Under the pieces are notes generated by a model. The model ran no database searches and was not told the origin of the DNA. It worked only from the letters and a program-made list of their open reading frames with translations. The position numbers and the translations under genes were made by a program. This document shows positions 56,381-64,000 of a DNA stretch of 64,000 nt, in pieces. Origin of the DNA: DAIDKA01 sp036267975 (GTDB lineage: Bacteria; Pseudomonadota; Gammaproteobacteria; Steroidobacterales; Steroidobacteraceae); the NCBI GenBank assembly GCA_036267975.1, contig DATAVA010000028.1:124001-188000 (forward strand), written 5' to 3'. How positions within the stretch are numbered: position 1 is the first letter of the stretch; the number at the start of each line of letters is the position of its first letter.

Positions 56381-58807
56381 CTAAGAATGCGTCACCTGCA
56401 GGATACTGTGACGCAGCTCCTCGTTGAGCACTACCTGCGCATCGGCCGCAACGTGCATCAGCACCTCGTCGAACTCGAGCTTGCCAGCGCCGGTCGCACG
56501 GATTACCCGGCGCTTGCGCAGCAGGTCGATGAAATTCTCGAACAGGGCCCGGTCGAAGAACTCCGGCGAATCGAAGCCATAGAGCAGTGACATGCGCTGC
56601 GCCATCAGGTGGCAGCGCTCCTCGAGCTGCGCCTGGGTGATCTGGCCACTGCCCGCCTGCAGCAGCAGCGAGATCGCCAGATAATATCGCTCGATGGTCT
56701 GGATCGTGGACTGCTGCAGCAGCGACAGCTGCATGGCCTGCGGGGATGTCGGCGCCGAGCGGCACCAGTCACCCGCCGCATTGCGTTCCAGCAGCCCCTG
56801 GGCTCCAAGCGTCGCCAGCATCGCATCCAGGGCCGCCGCGACCTGCTCCTCCGACCAGATCAGGAACAGCTCGGAGGCGATGTAGGGGTAGATCCGGCCG
56901 GTCAACCGCACGATGTCGGCGTGGCTCATTGCGGCATTGCCCGCGAACGCGCAGGCGATCAGCGACGGCAGCGCAAACAGGTGCACGATATTGTTGCGGT
57001 AATACGCCGCGAGCACCGCGGCCTCGTCACTCATCTGCACCAGATCACCCAGCGGGTGGGCGCGCCGCGTAATGGCCTTCATCTCCTCGCCGTAGGCGAC
57101 GATCTGCGCGGCCGTCAGCTGCGTCACCGTCACGCGGCCGCTATACGGACAGTCGGCCAGCAGCGCCTTGAGCAAGGTCAGCTGGCGCAGCAGATCCGCC
57201 GCGACCAGCGTGCGGCGCGGCGACGCCAAGAGCGCCACCGCCAGCAGTCCGATCGGCGTCACCGCGGCTGCCGCGTTGATATTGCGCATCACCTGGTTCG
57301 CGAGGTCGCTCACAGCGGCGTTCAGCCAGGGCAGGCGGCCCTCTTCGGCCGTCGGGCGTGTTCGCCACTGGCTGTCGTGGCGGTCCAGCAGTGCATCCAG
57401 GTGAATGGGCTCGCCGATATTGACGTGGACCTTGCCGAATTTCTGCTTCAGGCGCGGCAGTGCGCGCAGCAGACCGAAGATGCTCTCCTGCTGCTTGGCC
57501 TTGCCCGAAAGCTCTCCGATGTAGGCGTCGGCCTCCATGACGCGCTCGTAGGCGAAGTAGACCGGCAGGAACACGATCGGACGGGCGGGGGCGCGCAGGA
57601 AGCCGCGCAGCGTCATGGTCAGCATGCCCGTCTTCGGCTGCATCAGGCGCCCGCTGCGGCTGCGGCCACCCTCGATGAAGTACTCGATCGAATGGCCACG
57701 CGCCATGATTGCCGCCATGTAGCTCATGAACACGATCGTGTACAGCGCGTTGCCGCGCAGGCTGCGCCGAATGAAGAACGCGCCGCCCTTGCGCAGGTAG
57801 CGGCCAACCACCGGCATGTTGAGGTTCAGGCCCGCCGCGATGTGCGGAATGGCGTAGCCATTGCGATAGATCACATACGACAGCAGCAGGTAGTCCATGT
57901 GGCTGCGGTGGCAGGGAACGTAGATGATCTCATGTCCATCCGCGACCTTCGCGAGCGTCTCGGCATTGCCGAAGTCGACACCATCGTAGATGCGCGTCCA
58001 CAACCAGCTGAACAGGCGCTCGAGAAAACGCACGAACGCCGGCGAATAGTTCGCGGCAATTTCATAGGCGAGCTTGCGCGCGCGGATCAGGCCCTGGCGC
58101 CGCGTTATCTTCTTTTCCCGTACTTCCTGCGCCACCGCCGCCCGCACCGCGCGCATGCGCAGGATACGGCCGACGATCGTGCGGCGATGCGAGAGGTCCG
58201 GCCCGATGCGCGCAGCGCGTTGCCGCGCATAACGTACCCGCAGCGCCCGCGCCACCCGCCTGCACTGCACCACCGTCGGGGCATCGCTGCCGAGCACACT
58301 GCGCAGTGACACCGGCTCGTCGAGTTCGAGCAGCGTGTTGCGACCGTTGAATATCACCTGGAAGAACCGGCGCACCCGCGAGGTGATGACCCAATCATCC
58401 ACCAGCAGCAGCTTGAACCAGGACGCCTCGCGCTGTGGCGCGCGCCCCCAGAACACTGCTGCCGGCACCAGATCCACATCCAGGCCCGGATCTGCCCGCA
58501 ACAGGTCCACCAGCTTCGCGAGGACCGGCGGCGGCCGTCGATCCAGTGGTTCGGAGCCCAGACCGCCGCGCGGATCCAGGTAAAAAAACGACCGCAGGTC
58601 CGCGCTCTGGGCAAGCAGCCGTTTGCGCGGCCGCGGCAGCTTCAATTTCACGCAGGCGCTGTTGAGGACCGCATAGTCCGTGAGGCTGCGGTGCTCCATG
58701 ACGTAGCAGACCGGCTTGCCGCGGCCCAGCAGACGGGTCGCGGCATCGGCGGGCAGCGTGGTGAAGCGAACCCACAGCGTCAGGATCCGTCGCAGCAGCC
58801 AGCCCAT
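56381..58807 (-). CDS. plsB: Glycerol-3-phosphate 1-O-acyltransferase
   Basis: First committed step of phospholipid synthesis, at the inner membrane (808 aa; E. coli PlsB is 807). The acyltransferase motifs are VPCHRSHMDYLLLSYVIY (HX4D), GGAFFIRRSLRGN, EYFIEGGRSRSGRLMQPKTG and RPIVFLPVYFAYERVME. The start ATG at 58807 lies three bases after the alpha/beta hydrolase stop. It is probably in one transcript with that gene and the downstream secreted protein. Confidence 0.95.
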   Translation of the reverse strand: MGWLLRRILTLWVRFTTLPADAATRLLGRGKPVCYVMEHRSLTDYAVLNSACVKLKLPRPRKRLLAQSADLRSFFYLDPRGGLGSEPLDRRPPPVLAKLVDLLRADPGLDVDLVPAAVFWGRAPQREASWFKLLLVDDWVITSRVRRFFQVIFNGRNTLLELDEPVSLRSVLGSDAPTVVQCRRVARALRVRYARQRAARIGPDLSHRRTIVGRILRMRAVRAAVAQEVREKKITRRQGLIRARKLAYEIAANYSPAFVRFLERLFSWLWTRIYDGVDFGNAETLAKVADGHEIIYVPCHRSHMDYLLLSYVIYRNGYAIPHIAAGLNLNMPVVGRYLRKGGAFFIRRSLRGNALYTIVFMSYMAAIMARGHSIEYFIEGGRSRSGRLMQPKTGMLTMTLRGFLRAPARPIVFLPVYFAYERVMEADAYIGELSGKAKQQESIFGLLRALPRLKQKFGKVHVNIGEPIHLDALLDRHDSQWRTRPTAEEGRLPWLNAAVSDLANQVMRNINAAAAVTPIGLLAVALLASPRRTLVAADLLRQLTLLKALLADCPYSGRVTVTQLTAAQIVAYGEEMKAITRRAHPLGDLVQMSDEAAVLAAYYRNNIVHLFALPSLIACAFAGNAAMSHADIVRLTGRIYPYIASELFLIWSEEQVAAALDAMLATLGAQGLLERNAAGDWCRSAPTSPQAMQLSLLQQSTIQTIERYYLAISLLLQAGSGQITQAQLEERCHLMAQRMSLLYGFDSPEFFDRALFENFIDLLRKRRVIRATGAGKLEFDEVLMHVAADAQVVLNEELRHSILQVTHS

Positions 58808-58810
58808 GAG

Positions 58811-59332
58811 TTATTCGCCGGACGCCGACATGTCCAACGAGATCAGGAAATACTCGAACAGGTAGCGGATCATGTTCAACTGGTTGTGCAGGCGATGGTC
58901 ATCGTGCAGCAGGTGCAGGGAGGCGCCATAGTCGCGTGCGAAGCGCGCACTGTCTTCGTAGGGCACGACATCATCGCCCCAGCCGTGCACGACCATGGTC
59001 GGGCAATCGAGCACCCCCTTGCGCAGCGGCGGCAGGCCCGGCGCGTAGATCGCCGGTGCCATGAGGAACACCCCGCGGGCGTGCAGGTGCGAGGCAGCCG
59101 CGACCGACACATAGGCGCCGACGCTCGCACCCACCAGCACCAATTCGCCCTGCAGGTCCTTGCAGAAATCCATCAGGTGCGCGAGCCGTGCCTGCGGGGA
59201 CTCGATGCCGCGATAGTCCACCGATTCCGGCTCGAAGCCTTCCGCACGTGCGGTGTCCGCGAGCACGGTCGTCTTGCGACCCCAGGGGCCGCCGTCCTGT
59301 CCATGCGAGAAGACTGCATACCGATTGCTCAC
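58811..59332 (-). CDS. Alpha/beta hydrolase, small
   Basis: Serine hydrolase fold of 173 aa. The nucleophile elbow is LVGASVGAYVSVAA (GxSxG), followed by MVVHGWGDDVVPYEDSARFA (acid) and LHDDHRLHNQL (His). The N-terminal SNRYAVFSHGQDGGPWGRKT gives the HG oxyanion block. The GTG at 59332 is the only sensible start; the frame is open much further upstream but that part is the sheath gene in another frame. TATAAG lies just upstream, so it may have its own promoter with a very short leader. Substrate unknown; the plsB linkage hints at lipid or ester metabolism. Confidence 0.8.
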   Translation of the reverse strand: MSNRYAVFSHGQDGGPWGRKTTVLADTARAEGFEPESVDYRGIESPQARLAHLMDFCKDLQGELVLVGASVGAYVSVAAASHLHARGVFLMAPAIYAPGLPPLRKGVLDCPTMVVHGWGDDVVPYEDSARFARDYGASLHLLHDDHRLHNQLNMIRYLFEYFLISLDMSASGE

Positions 59333-59379
59333 GTGCCGATATCTTATACCGCCAGGAGCGCCGCCGACGATGGAACACG

Positions 59380-61011
59380 CTACGCGTTGAGGATCGCGGT
59401 CTCGATTTCCCAGTCGACGCGCCGCGGCGATGCTGCCTGCCGGTTGATGCTCACGGGACGCACCCGGCTCCCGGCCGGATGATGCGTCACGAGCCAGTAC
59501 TGCAGGGCGCCCGGCTGCTGCAACGCATAGCCGAACAGCAGGTTTACGGCACCCGTGACGGTCGTACTCGCGCGGTTGACGCGTTCGTCCCAGATTACCT
59601 GGCAGCAGTCCGCAAATTCCCCGCCCGCAAATGCGCCTTCCGCGCGCAGCGACTCCAGAAACTCTTCGACCTGGCGGCCGGCGCGCTCCCAGGTCGACGC
59701 TGAATTCGGCGCCGTGAGCACCCAGCGCGTGCCGCGTTCGACGCTGTTGGCCAGCTGCAGCGTCAGGCGGCGCGCGGCCAGGTAGCGCCCTTCGGACGAC
59801 GCCGACACTCCGCTGGAGAGCGTGCAGCTGTGCGCGCGGCGCGCCAGTCCAGGCCGCAGCGGTTCGAGGGTATTGATGCCGGCCTGCGCCAGCCGCTCGC
59901 TGAACTCCGGCTCGATGGCGACGCACGGGCGCAGCGACGGTCGCAGCGCCGCGTCCGGTTCCTGAATGCGCAGCCAAGGACCACCCGCGTAGGCGTTGCG
60001 CGCGAGCATCCCGGCCGCGGCCGCCCCGGGCGCAAACGCCGCCATGCGATTGCGCAGGCGATCGAAGGCCAGCAGGCGCGGAAAAAACATCGCCGCGTTG
60101 TCGCTGCGGAACGGCCACGCCGACAGGCCCGCCAGCGCCTCCTGCGGTTGAGTCCACGCCTGCGGCGGGTCAACGATTTGCAGGGCGCGGCGTTCGCGGC
60201 AGAAGCGGCCCGCCACCAGCAGCGTGCTCATCCCCAGATCCTGATCGCGCGTCAGCGGCGGGATGTACAGCAGGTCAAAATGCGTGTCGGGTCCGAGCGC
60301 GAAGATGCCGGTGCGCCGCGGCAGCGAGCCGATGACGTCGTAATCCAGGAGCGGACCACCATCATCGCCGTCGGCATTGGCGCCCACGTACCCGCCCGCG
60401 GCTCTCGCCAGTGCCGTATTCGTCGTTTGCGGGCGCGACCGCGGTACGGCGCCGACCACCCGCGCCAGCGTTGAGGCATTGAGGACATTCGCGATGAAAC
60501 GCGCGCTGCCCGGCTCGGTCGATAGATTGCGCAGGATCTCCTGCTCCTGGACCTGCTCGGAGCCCGGCACGGCCAGGCGCTGCACGATAAGATTGAAGCG
60601 ATCCTCACCGTCGATGCCGTCATAGTCCACCGCGGCGCGCAGGTATTCCCGGGAACCCGGATTGACCGCCATGAGCCGCAGTGCGGCGCCGTCGGCCGGC
60701 AGCGTGACGGTGGCCGCGCGCGCGCCGTTGACGACGCGCACGATCACCGCTTCGCGACCCCCGCTGTCGAAGAACTGCTCGACCGCATACGAAAGTGAGG
60801 AAGGCTGCCACAGGTCGCCGAATATCTGCTGGAAGGCGGCGAAGCTGCGGATGCGGACGGGGCGGGCAACGGGGCCTCTGAGCGTGCGACCGACGAAGGC
60901 GGTCACGCCAGCCTGGACACGCTCGATGGCACGCCCGGGCCCCAGATGGATTCTTGAATCTGCCTCAGAAACTCCGCGCACGGCAGTGGCACCCACAGTG
61001 ACCGGCCGCAC
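59380..61011 (-). CDS. Phage-tail-sheath-like protein (orphan)
   Basis: About 543 aa from GTG 61011 (start uncertain; GTG 60996 is another candidate). The N-terminus has the tail-sheath opening LGPGRAIERVQAGVTAFVGR, then FQQIFGDLWQPSSLSYAVEQ and FFDSGGREAVIVRV. The C-terminal block YLAARRLTLQLANSVERGTR, WVLTAPNSASTWERAGRQVE and EFLESLRAEGAF matches the C-terminal polymerisation domain of contractile sheaths. The central region of about 300 residues is less conserved (YDVIGSLPRRTGIFALGP). No tube, baseplate, spike or ATPase gene is nearby. It lies 35 bp downstream of the L,D-transpeptidase on the same strand. The sheath call is firm; its role is unknown. Confidence 0.82.
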   Translation of the reverse strand: MRPVTVGATAVRGVSEADSRIHLGPGRAIERVQAGVTAFVGRTLRGPVARPVRIRSFAAFQQIFGDLWQPSSLSYAVEQFFDSGGREAVIVRVVNGARAATVTLPADGAALRLMAVNPGSREYLRAAVDYDGIDGEDRFNLIVQRLAVPGSEQVQEQEILRNLSTEPGSARFIANVLNASTLARVVGAVPRSRPQTTNTALARAAGGYVGANADGDDGGPLLDYDVIGSLPRRTGIFALGPDTHFDLLYIPPLTRDQDLGMSTLLVAGRFCRERRALQIVDPPQAWTQPQEALAGLSAWPFRSDNAAMFFPRLLAFDRLRNRMAAFAPGAAAAGMLARNAYAGGPWLRIQEPDAALRPSLRPCVAIEPEFSERLAQAGINTLEPLRPGLARRAHSCTLSSGVSASSEGRYLAARRLTLQLANSVERGTRWVLTAPNSASTWERAGRQVEEFLESLRAEGAFAGGEFADCCQVIWDERVNRASTTVTGAVNLLFGYALQQPGALQYWLVTHHPAGSRVRPVSINRQAASPRRVDWEIETAILNA

Positions 61012-61046
61012 TCTAACAGGTTTCTCGAGGATCTTGCTGCGGCGGA

Positions 61047-62270
61047 TCAGCCTCCCGACTTGGGCACACCCGCCGCCGGCACCGGGTGAACCTGCGGATC
61101 CGAATCGCCCATGATCTGGTTGAAGGTCTTCTCGTCCATCGGCAGATCGGTCTTGCCATCCCACGAGGCGTCGGCGGGCAGCTGGTTTGCGACCAGCGTC
61201 GCGCCGGCGAGCACCTTGTCGAGGCTGGCATCGCTCACCGTGACCGGGACGATCAGGCCGCGCGGTGCATGGGCCAGCTGCATGACCAGTTCCCAGTCCA
61301 CCGTCTGGCCGCGATTCTTCAGTTCCTTTTGTACCGCCTTGCTCAGCGAGCGCGCCAGCAGCGCCGCCTGCGCCTTCTTCCAATCGCGGCGATCATCCTC
61401 CAGCGAACCGAAGGACTGCAGGGCCAGCTGGCCATTGTCCCAGCCAAACACATAAGGCTGGTTGACCACGTGCACCCGGGTGCCAATCGGGATCTTGTCA
61501 AAGAGCTCATCGATGTCCTCGGGGAACAGCCGGATGCAGCCATGGCTCGAGCGCAGCCCGACGCCCGCCGGTTTGTTGGTGCCATGAATCAGGTAGCCCG
61601 GCCAGCCCAGGTAGAACGCCCGGTTGCCGAGCGGATTGTCCGGTCCCGGTCCGACCACGGCGGGCAGCACATCGCCATTTTCCTTGTGCTCCTTGATGAC
61701 CGAGATCGGCGGATGCCAGGTCGGGTCCTTCTGCCGGCGCACGATCTTCGTGGTGCCTTCCGGAGTCGACCAGCCGACCTTGCCGATGCCGATCGGGTGG
61801 GTGTAGACGACCTGGGGTTCGCCGGCCTTGTGCGGCGGAAAGTAGAACAGGCGCATCGCCGCGATATTGATCACGACCCCCTCGTGCGGCGCATCCGGCA
61901 GCACGAAGCGGGTCGGCAATACGACGGTGCGGCCAACGCCCGGCAGCCACGGATCCACGCCTGGATTCGCGCGCAGCAGCTCCTCGTAGCCCAGGTTGAA
62001 GCGCCGCGCGATATCGGTAAGGGTGTCGTCCTTGCCGACCACGGTCTGCTGCAGATCGCCGATCACGTTCTGCTGGGCATCGGCGAGCTCGAAGCGCGAG
62101 GTCTCCTGCGGTGCCGGCGGCGCGGGCGGTGGCGGCGGCGCCACCGCCACTGGGGGCGGCGGCGCCTTGTTATGGGAGTTCCACGGGGCGCCGACCAGCG
62201 AACAGGCGGCCAGCACCGACACAGACAGGATCGCGGCTATGACGCGAAATGGCGACAGAATGCGTGTCAT
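61047..62270 (-). CDS. L,D-transpeptidase family lipoprotein with LysM
   Basis: Envelope enzyme of 407 aa that cross-links peptidoglycan or anchors proteins to it. The lipoprotein signal is LSVSVLAACS (Cys23, Ser at +2, favouring the outer membrane). A Pro/Ala-rich linker (residues 30-55) leads to a LysM region (VGKDDTLTDIARRFNLGYEE and LLRANPGVDPWLP). The YkuD catalytic domain has INIAAMRLFYFPP, YLIHGTNKPAGVGLRSSHGC and IRLFPEDIDELF, with the catalytic cysteine in SHGC. A C-terminal region of about 110 residues follows, with helices and charged segments. It is directly upstream of the sheath-like gene. Confidence 0.93.
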   Translation of the reverse strand: MTRILSPFRVIAAILSVSVLAACSLVGAPWNSHNKAPPPPVAVAPPPPPAPPAPQETSRFELADAQQNVIGDLQQTVVGKDDTLTDIARRFNLGYEELLRANPGVDPWLPGVGRTVVLPTRFVLPDAPHEGVVINIAAMRLFYFPPHKAGEPQVVYTHPIGIGKVGWSTPEGTTKIVRRQKDPTWHPPISVIKEHKENGDVLPAVVGPGPDNPLGNRAFYLGWPGYLIHGTNKPAGVGLRSSHGCIRLFPEDIDELFDKIPIGTRVHVVNQPYVFGWDNGQLALQSFGSLEDDRRDWKKAQAALLARSLSKAVQKELKNRGQTVDWELVMQLAHAPRGLIVPVTVSDASLDKVLAGATLVANQLPADASWDGKTDLPMDEKTFNQIMGDSDPQVHPVPAAGVPKSGG

Positions 62271-62305
62271 GATCCGTTGATTATGACACCACCTGGGCCG
62301 ACACC

Positions 62306-62336
62306 AAAAAAAATGCCCCGAGCTTGAGCGCGGGGC
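62306..62336 (-). terminator. Intrinsic terminator after the 72-residue gene
   Basis: On the minus strand GCCCCG, a 10-nt loop and CGGGGC are followed by A and eight T. It lies about 55 bp downstream of the small gene ending at 62391 and upstream of the L,D-transpeptidase start. The transpeptidase group must therefore have its own promoter or rely on readthrough. Confidence 0.9.
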
Positions 62337-62390
62337 TGAGAATGCGGACCTTCGATGAAGGGAAGGAAGTCCGCTAGGGGATCTGTGGGC

Positions 62391-62609
62391 TCAATGCAGC
62401 CGCGCCCAGTGCAGGATGCGGATGTCATCACTTGTGAGGGCAAAGCTCTGTGCCAGCAATGAGCGCAATTCACGCGTACCCGCGGTCTGCTCCAGGGGGT
62501 GCCGCAGCTCAACTACCCCACTCCACTCGCTGGACTCGCTCGCGGATGCGACCGTCGCGAGGGCCGGCTCGTCTGCCGTTACGAAGTGGGTGTAATACTT
62601 GGCGGCCAT
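62391..62609 (-). CDS. Small hypothetical protein, 72 aa
   Basis: No family recognised. It begins MAAKYYTHFVTADEPALATV and ends in SDDIRILHWARLH. It looks soluble, with a Ser/Glu-rich middle (ASASESSEWSGVVELRHPLE). A genuine intrinsic terminator just downstream on the same strand supports it being transcribed. No clear Shine-Dalgarno sequence precedes the ATG. It is divergent from greB across about 100 bp. Confidence 0.62.
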   Translation of the reverse strand: MAAKYYTHFVTADEPALATVASASESSEWSGVVELRHPLEQTAGTRELRSLLAQSFALTSDDIRILHWARLH

Positions 62610-62714
62610 GGTTCAAAGATTAGTTTCAACCCGGCCACGGTGCCGTGAAACGCTCCACAGATCCTCCGCGCAAGATCCGCGGAAAAGCGGACATAACGCG
62701 GGGAAATGCCGCTG

Positions 62715-63224
62715 ATGGGCCGCTACCGCGCTCCAGTGATACCCGGTTCACAATTCATCACACCGGCGGGAGTGGCAAAGTTGCGCGCGGAGCTGGATAC
62801 GCTGTGGCGTCTCGAGCGTCCGCGGGTGACGCTCGCGGTGCAGGAGGCCGCGGCGCAGGGCGATCGCTCGGAAAATGCCGAATACACCTACGGCAAGCGA
62901 CGCCTGCGTGAAATCGACCGCCGCGTGCGCTTTTTGCGCCAGCGGCTCGACGGCATGACGGTGGTGGACCAACCGCCGTCGGATGCCACGCGGGTATTCT
63001 TCGGCGCCTGGGTGACCCTCGAACGTGAGGACGGGGCGCAGCTGCGCTACCGCATCGTCGGCCCCGACGAGACCGACGCGGCCAGCAGTTACATCAGCAT
63101 GGATTCGCCGCTCGGGCGCGCGCTGCTGGGCAAGCGTCTCGATGCCGAAGTGACCGTGATGCTGCCCTCCGGCAGCTCCACCTTCACGGTCGTCGCAGTC
63201 GAATACGCCGCGCCTACCAGATGA
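62715..63224 (+). CDS. greB: Transcription elongation factor GreB
   Basis: Stimulates transcript cleavage by stalled RNA polymerase (169 aa). The coiled-coil N-terminal domain has FITPAGVAKLRAELDTLWRL, then ERPRVTLAVQEAAAQGDRSE and NAEYTYGKRRLREIDRRVRF. The acidic tip residues lie in GDRSENAEY. The C-terminal FKBP-like domain includes YRIVGPDETD, YISMDSPLGRALLGKR and EVTVML. YTYGKRRLREIDRR separates GreB from GreA. The start at 62715 fits the GGGGA site better than ATG 62706, which abuts it. It overlaps the convergent hss gene by 11 bp. Confidence 0.95.
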   Translation: MGRYRAPVIPGSQFITPAGVAKLRAELDTLWRLERPRVTLAVQEAAAQGDRSENAEYTYGKRRLREIDRRVRFLRQRLDGMTVVDQPPSDATRVFFGAWVTLEREDGAQLRYRIVGPDETDAASSYISMDSPLGRALLGKRLDAEVTVMLPSGSSTFTVVAVEYAAPTR

Positions 63225-64000
63225 CGCGCACGTTCTTGAACTGCCACGGATCGGTCTTGTCGATATCCTCCGGGAACAGCCGTTCGCGCTCCGTCAGTGG
63301 CGTCCAGTCGGTGTAGGCACCGACCACCTCGCCCCAGTACGGCTTGCTGATCTCGATATTGCGCCGGAAATCGATCTCATCCGGTTCGACCAGGCCGCAA
63401 TTCGGATTCTCCATGGCCCATACCATGCCGGCCAGGCACGCCGAGGTGACCTGCAGGCTCGTCGCATTGTTGTACGGTGCCAGCGAGCGCGCCTCCGCGA
63501 TGGTCAGTCGTGAACCATACCAGTAGGCATTCTTCTTGTGGCCAGCGAGCAGGACGCCGAGCTCGTCGCGACCGGTCACCACATCTTCGGTCATGATCCG
63601 CTTCTTGTCCTGGACCATGAAATTGCGGCCCGCGAATTCATGCATCGAGGCGATCGCGGCATCACACGGGTGATACGCATAATGCGCCGTCGGCCGATAG
63701 ACGACATTTGCACCTTCGCGCACCGTCAGGTAATCGGAGATCGAAATCGCCTCCGAGTGCGTAATGCAGAAGCCGTGAAAATGGCCCGCCAGCGGCGTCC
63801 AGGTCCGCACCCGCGTCGCGGCGCCGGGCTGCGTCAGGTAGATCGCGGCGCCGTTGCCGATTTCATGGCGCTTGCCGTCGCGCGGAAAATTGCGCTCATG
63901 CGTGCCCCAGCCCAATTCGGCCGGCTGCGCACCTTCACTGACAAAACCATCCACCGACCAGGTATTCACGAACTCGCCCAGCAGTTTCGCGCGGGATGAC
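63214..64000 (-). CDS. hss: Homospermidine synthase, C-terminal part (5' end outside window)
   Basis: NAD-dependent enzyme joining aminobutyl groups to make homospermidine from putrescine. The frame is open to the window edge (AKLLGEFVNTWSVDGFVSEG), so the GTG near 63969 is internal. Recognisable blocks are PAELGWGTHE, HSEAISISDYLTVR, TAHYAYHPCDAAIASMHEFA, DELGVLLAGHKKNAYWYGS, APYNNATSLQVTSACLAGMV and WAMENPNCGLVEPDEIDF. These match the C-terminal half of Hss in the saccharopine-dehydrogenase-like superfamily. It suggests homospermidine as a polyamine of the organism. Confidence 0.88.
   Translation of the reverse strand, partial: SSRAKLLGEFVNTWSVDGFVSEGAQPAELGWGTHERNFPRDGKRHEIGNGAAIYLTQPGAATRVRTWTPLAGHFHGFCITHSEAISISDYLTVREGANVVYRPTAHYAYHPCDAAIASMHEFAGRNFMVQDKKRIMTEDVVTGRDELGVLLAGHKKNAYWYGSRLTIAEARSLAPYNNATSLQVTSACLAGMVWAMENPNCGLVEPDEIDFRRNIEISKPYWGEVVGAYTDWTPLTERERLFPEDIDKTDPWQFKNVRVIW

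Noticed and set aside
56609..58309. 566-codon open frame on the + strand
   Set aside because: Antisense to plsB; no recognisable domain and composition typical of shadow frames.
59333..60157. Long N-terminal extension of the alpha/beta hydrolase frame
   Set aside because: Overlaps the sheath-like gene in another frame on the same strand, and its residues do not resemble any hydrolase. The GTG at 59332 gives a complete fold.
59380..61011. Prophage or tailocin locus around the sheath-like gene
   Set aside because: No other phage structural, lysis, integrase or regulatory gene could be found on either side; neighbours are conserved chromosomal genes.

Overview
This is a GC-rich stretch of bacterial chromosome carrying almost only conserved core genes: no rRNA, tRNA, insertion sequence, integrase or CRISPR array was seen. 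Gene content and order point to a Gammaproteobacterium, probably from the Xanthomonadales/Nevskiales/Steroidobacterales side. The evidence is accB-accC-prmA-(DUF3426)-dusB-fis-purH-purD, trxA-rho facing rhlB, groESL next to cutA-dsbD, pcm-rhodanese-tolC facing waaA-kdkA, mpl, glnE and plsB. The order-level placement is inference. Two points are unusual for that group: an archaeal/eukaryotic-type prolyl-tRNA synthetase at the left edge and a pyrophosphate-dependent glycolysis module.

Layout. 1-6424 (-): the lower-glycolysis run gap-pgk-pyk, then a patatin-like phospholipase and proS (cut by the window edge). 6668-8331 (+): a CpdA-like phosphodiesterase and a TraB/GumN protein. 8304-10831 (-): two glycosyltransferases and a small conserved protein. 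10920-16641: a CPBP membrane protease, a LON-domain protein, mpl, a small membrane protein, ribonuclease D and a hybrid histidine kinase. 16655-21280: adenylate kinase with a long histone-H1-like tail, PPi-dependent phosphofructokinase and a proton-pumping pyrophosphatase. These three can produce, use and recycle PPi and AMP. 21285-24005 (-): a small unknown gene and a GGDEF/EAL protein. 24189-30266: pcm, rhodanese, tolC, then lipopolysaccharide core genes (waaA, kdkA, a heptosyltransferase-like gene, DUF6165). 30271-33338 (-): a CHCC zinc-finger protein and glnE.

33375-35636 (-): groES-groEL, with a sigma-32-like promoter, an imperfect CIRCE operator, a strongly structured 3' UTR and a clear intrinsic terminator. 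35686-48026 (+): a long co-directional run of cutA, dsbD, a TlpA-like thioredoxin, aroQ, accB, accC, prmA, a DUF3426 protein, dusB, fis, purH and purD. 48023-55256: a predicted outer-membrane protein, rho and trxA facing rhlB, a GMP/IMP-type nucleotidase, a YdcH-like protein, an MscS channel and arfB. 55259-62609 (-): a secreted SnoaL-like protein, plsB, an alpha/beta hydrolase, an orphan phage-tail-sheath-like protein, an L,D-transpeptidase and a 72-residue gene with its own terminator. 62715-64000: greB and the 3' part of a homospermidine synthase gene.

The features most worth following up are embedded in this ordinary backbone: the orphan sheath gene beside the L,D-transpeptidase, the basic tail on adenylate kinase, the disordered N-terminus of Rho, the doubled N-terminal domain of DsbD, the groEL 3' UTR and the archaeal-type ProRS. 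All identifications come from reading the sequence; no database search was run.
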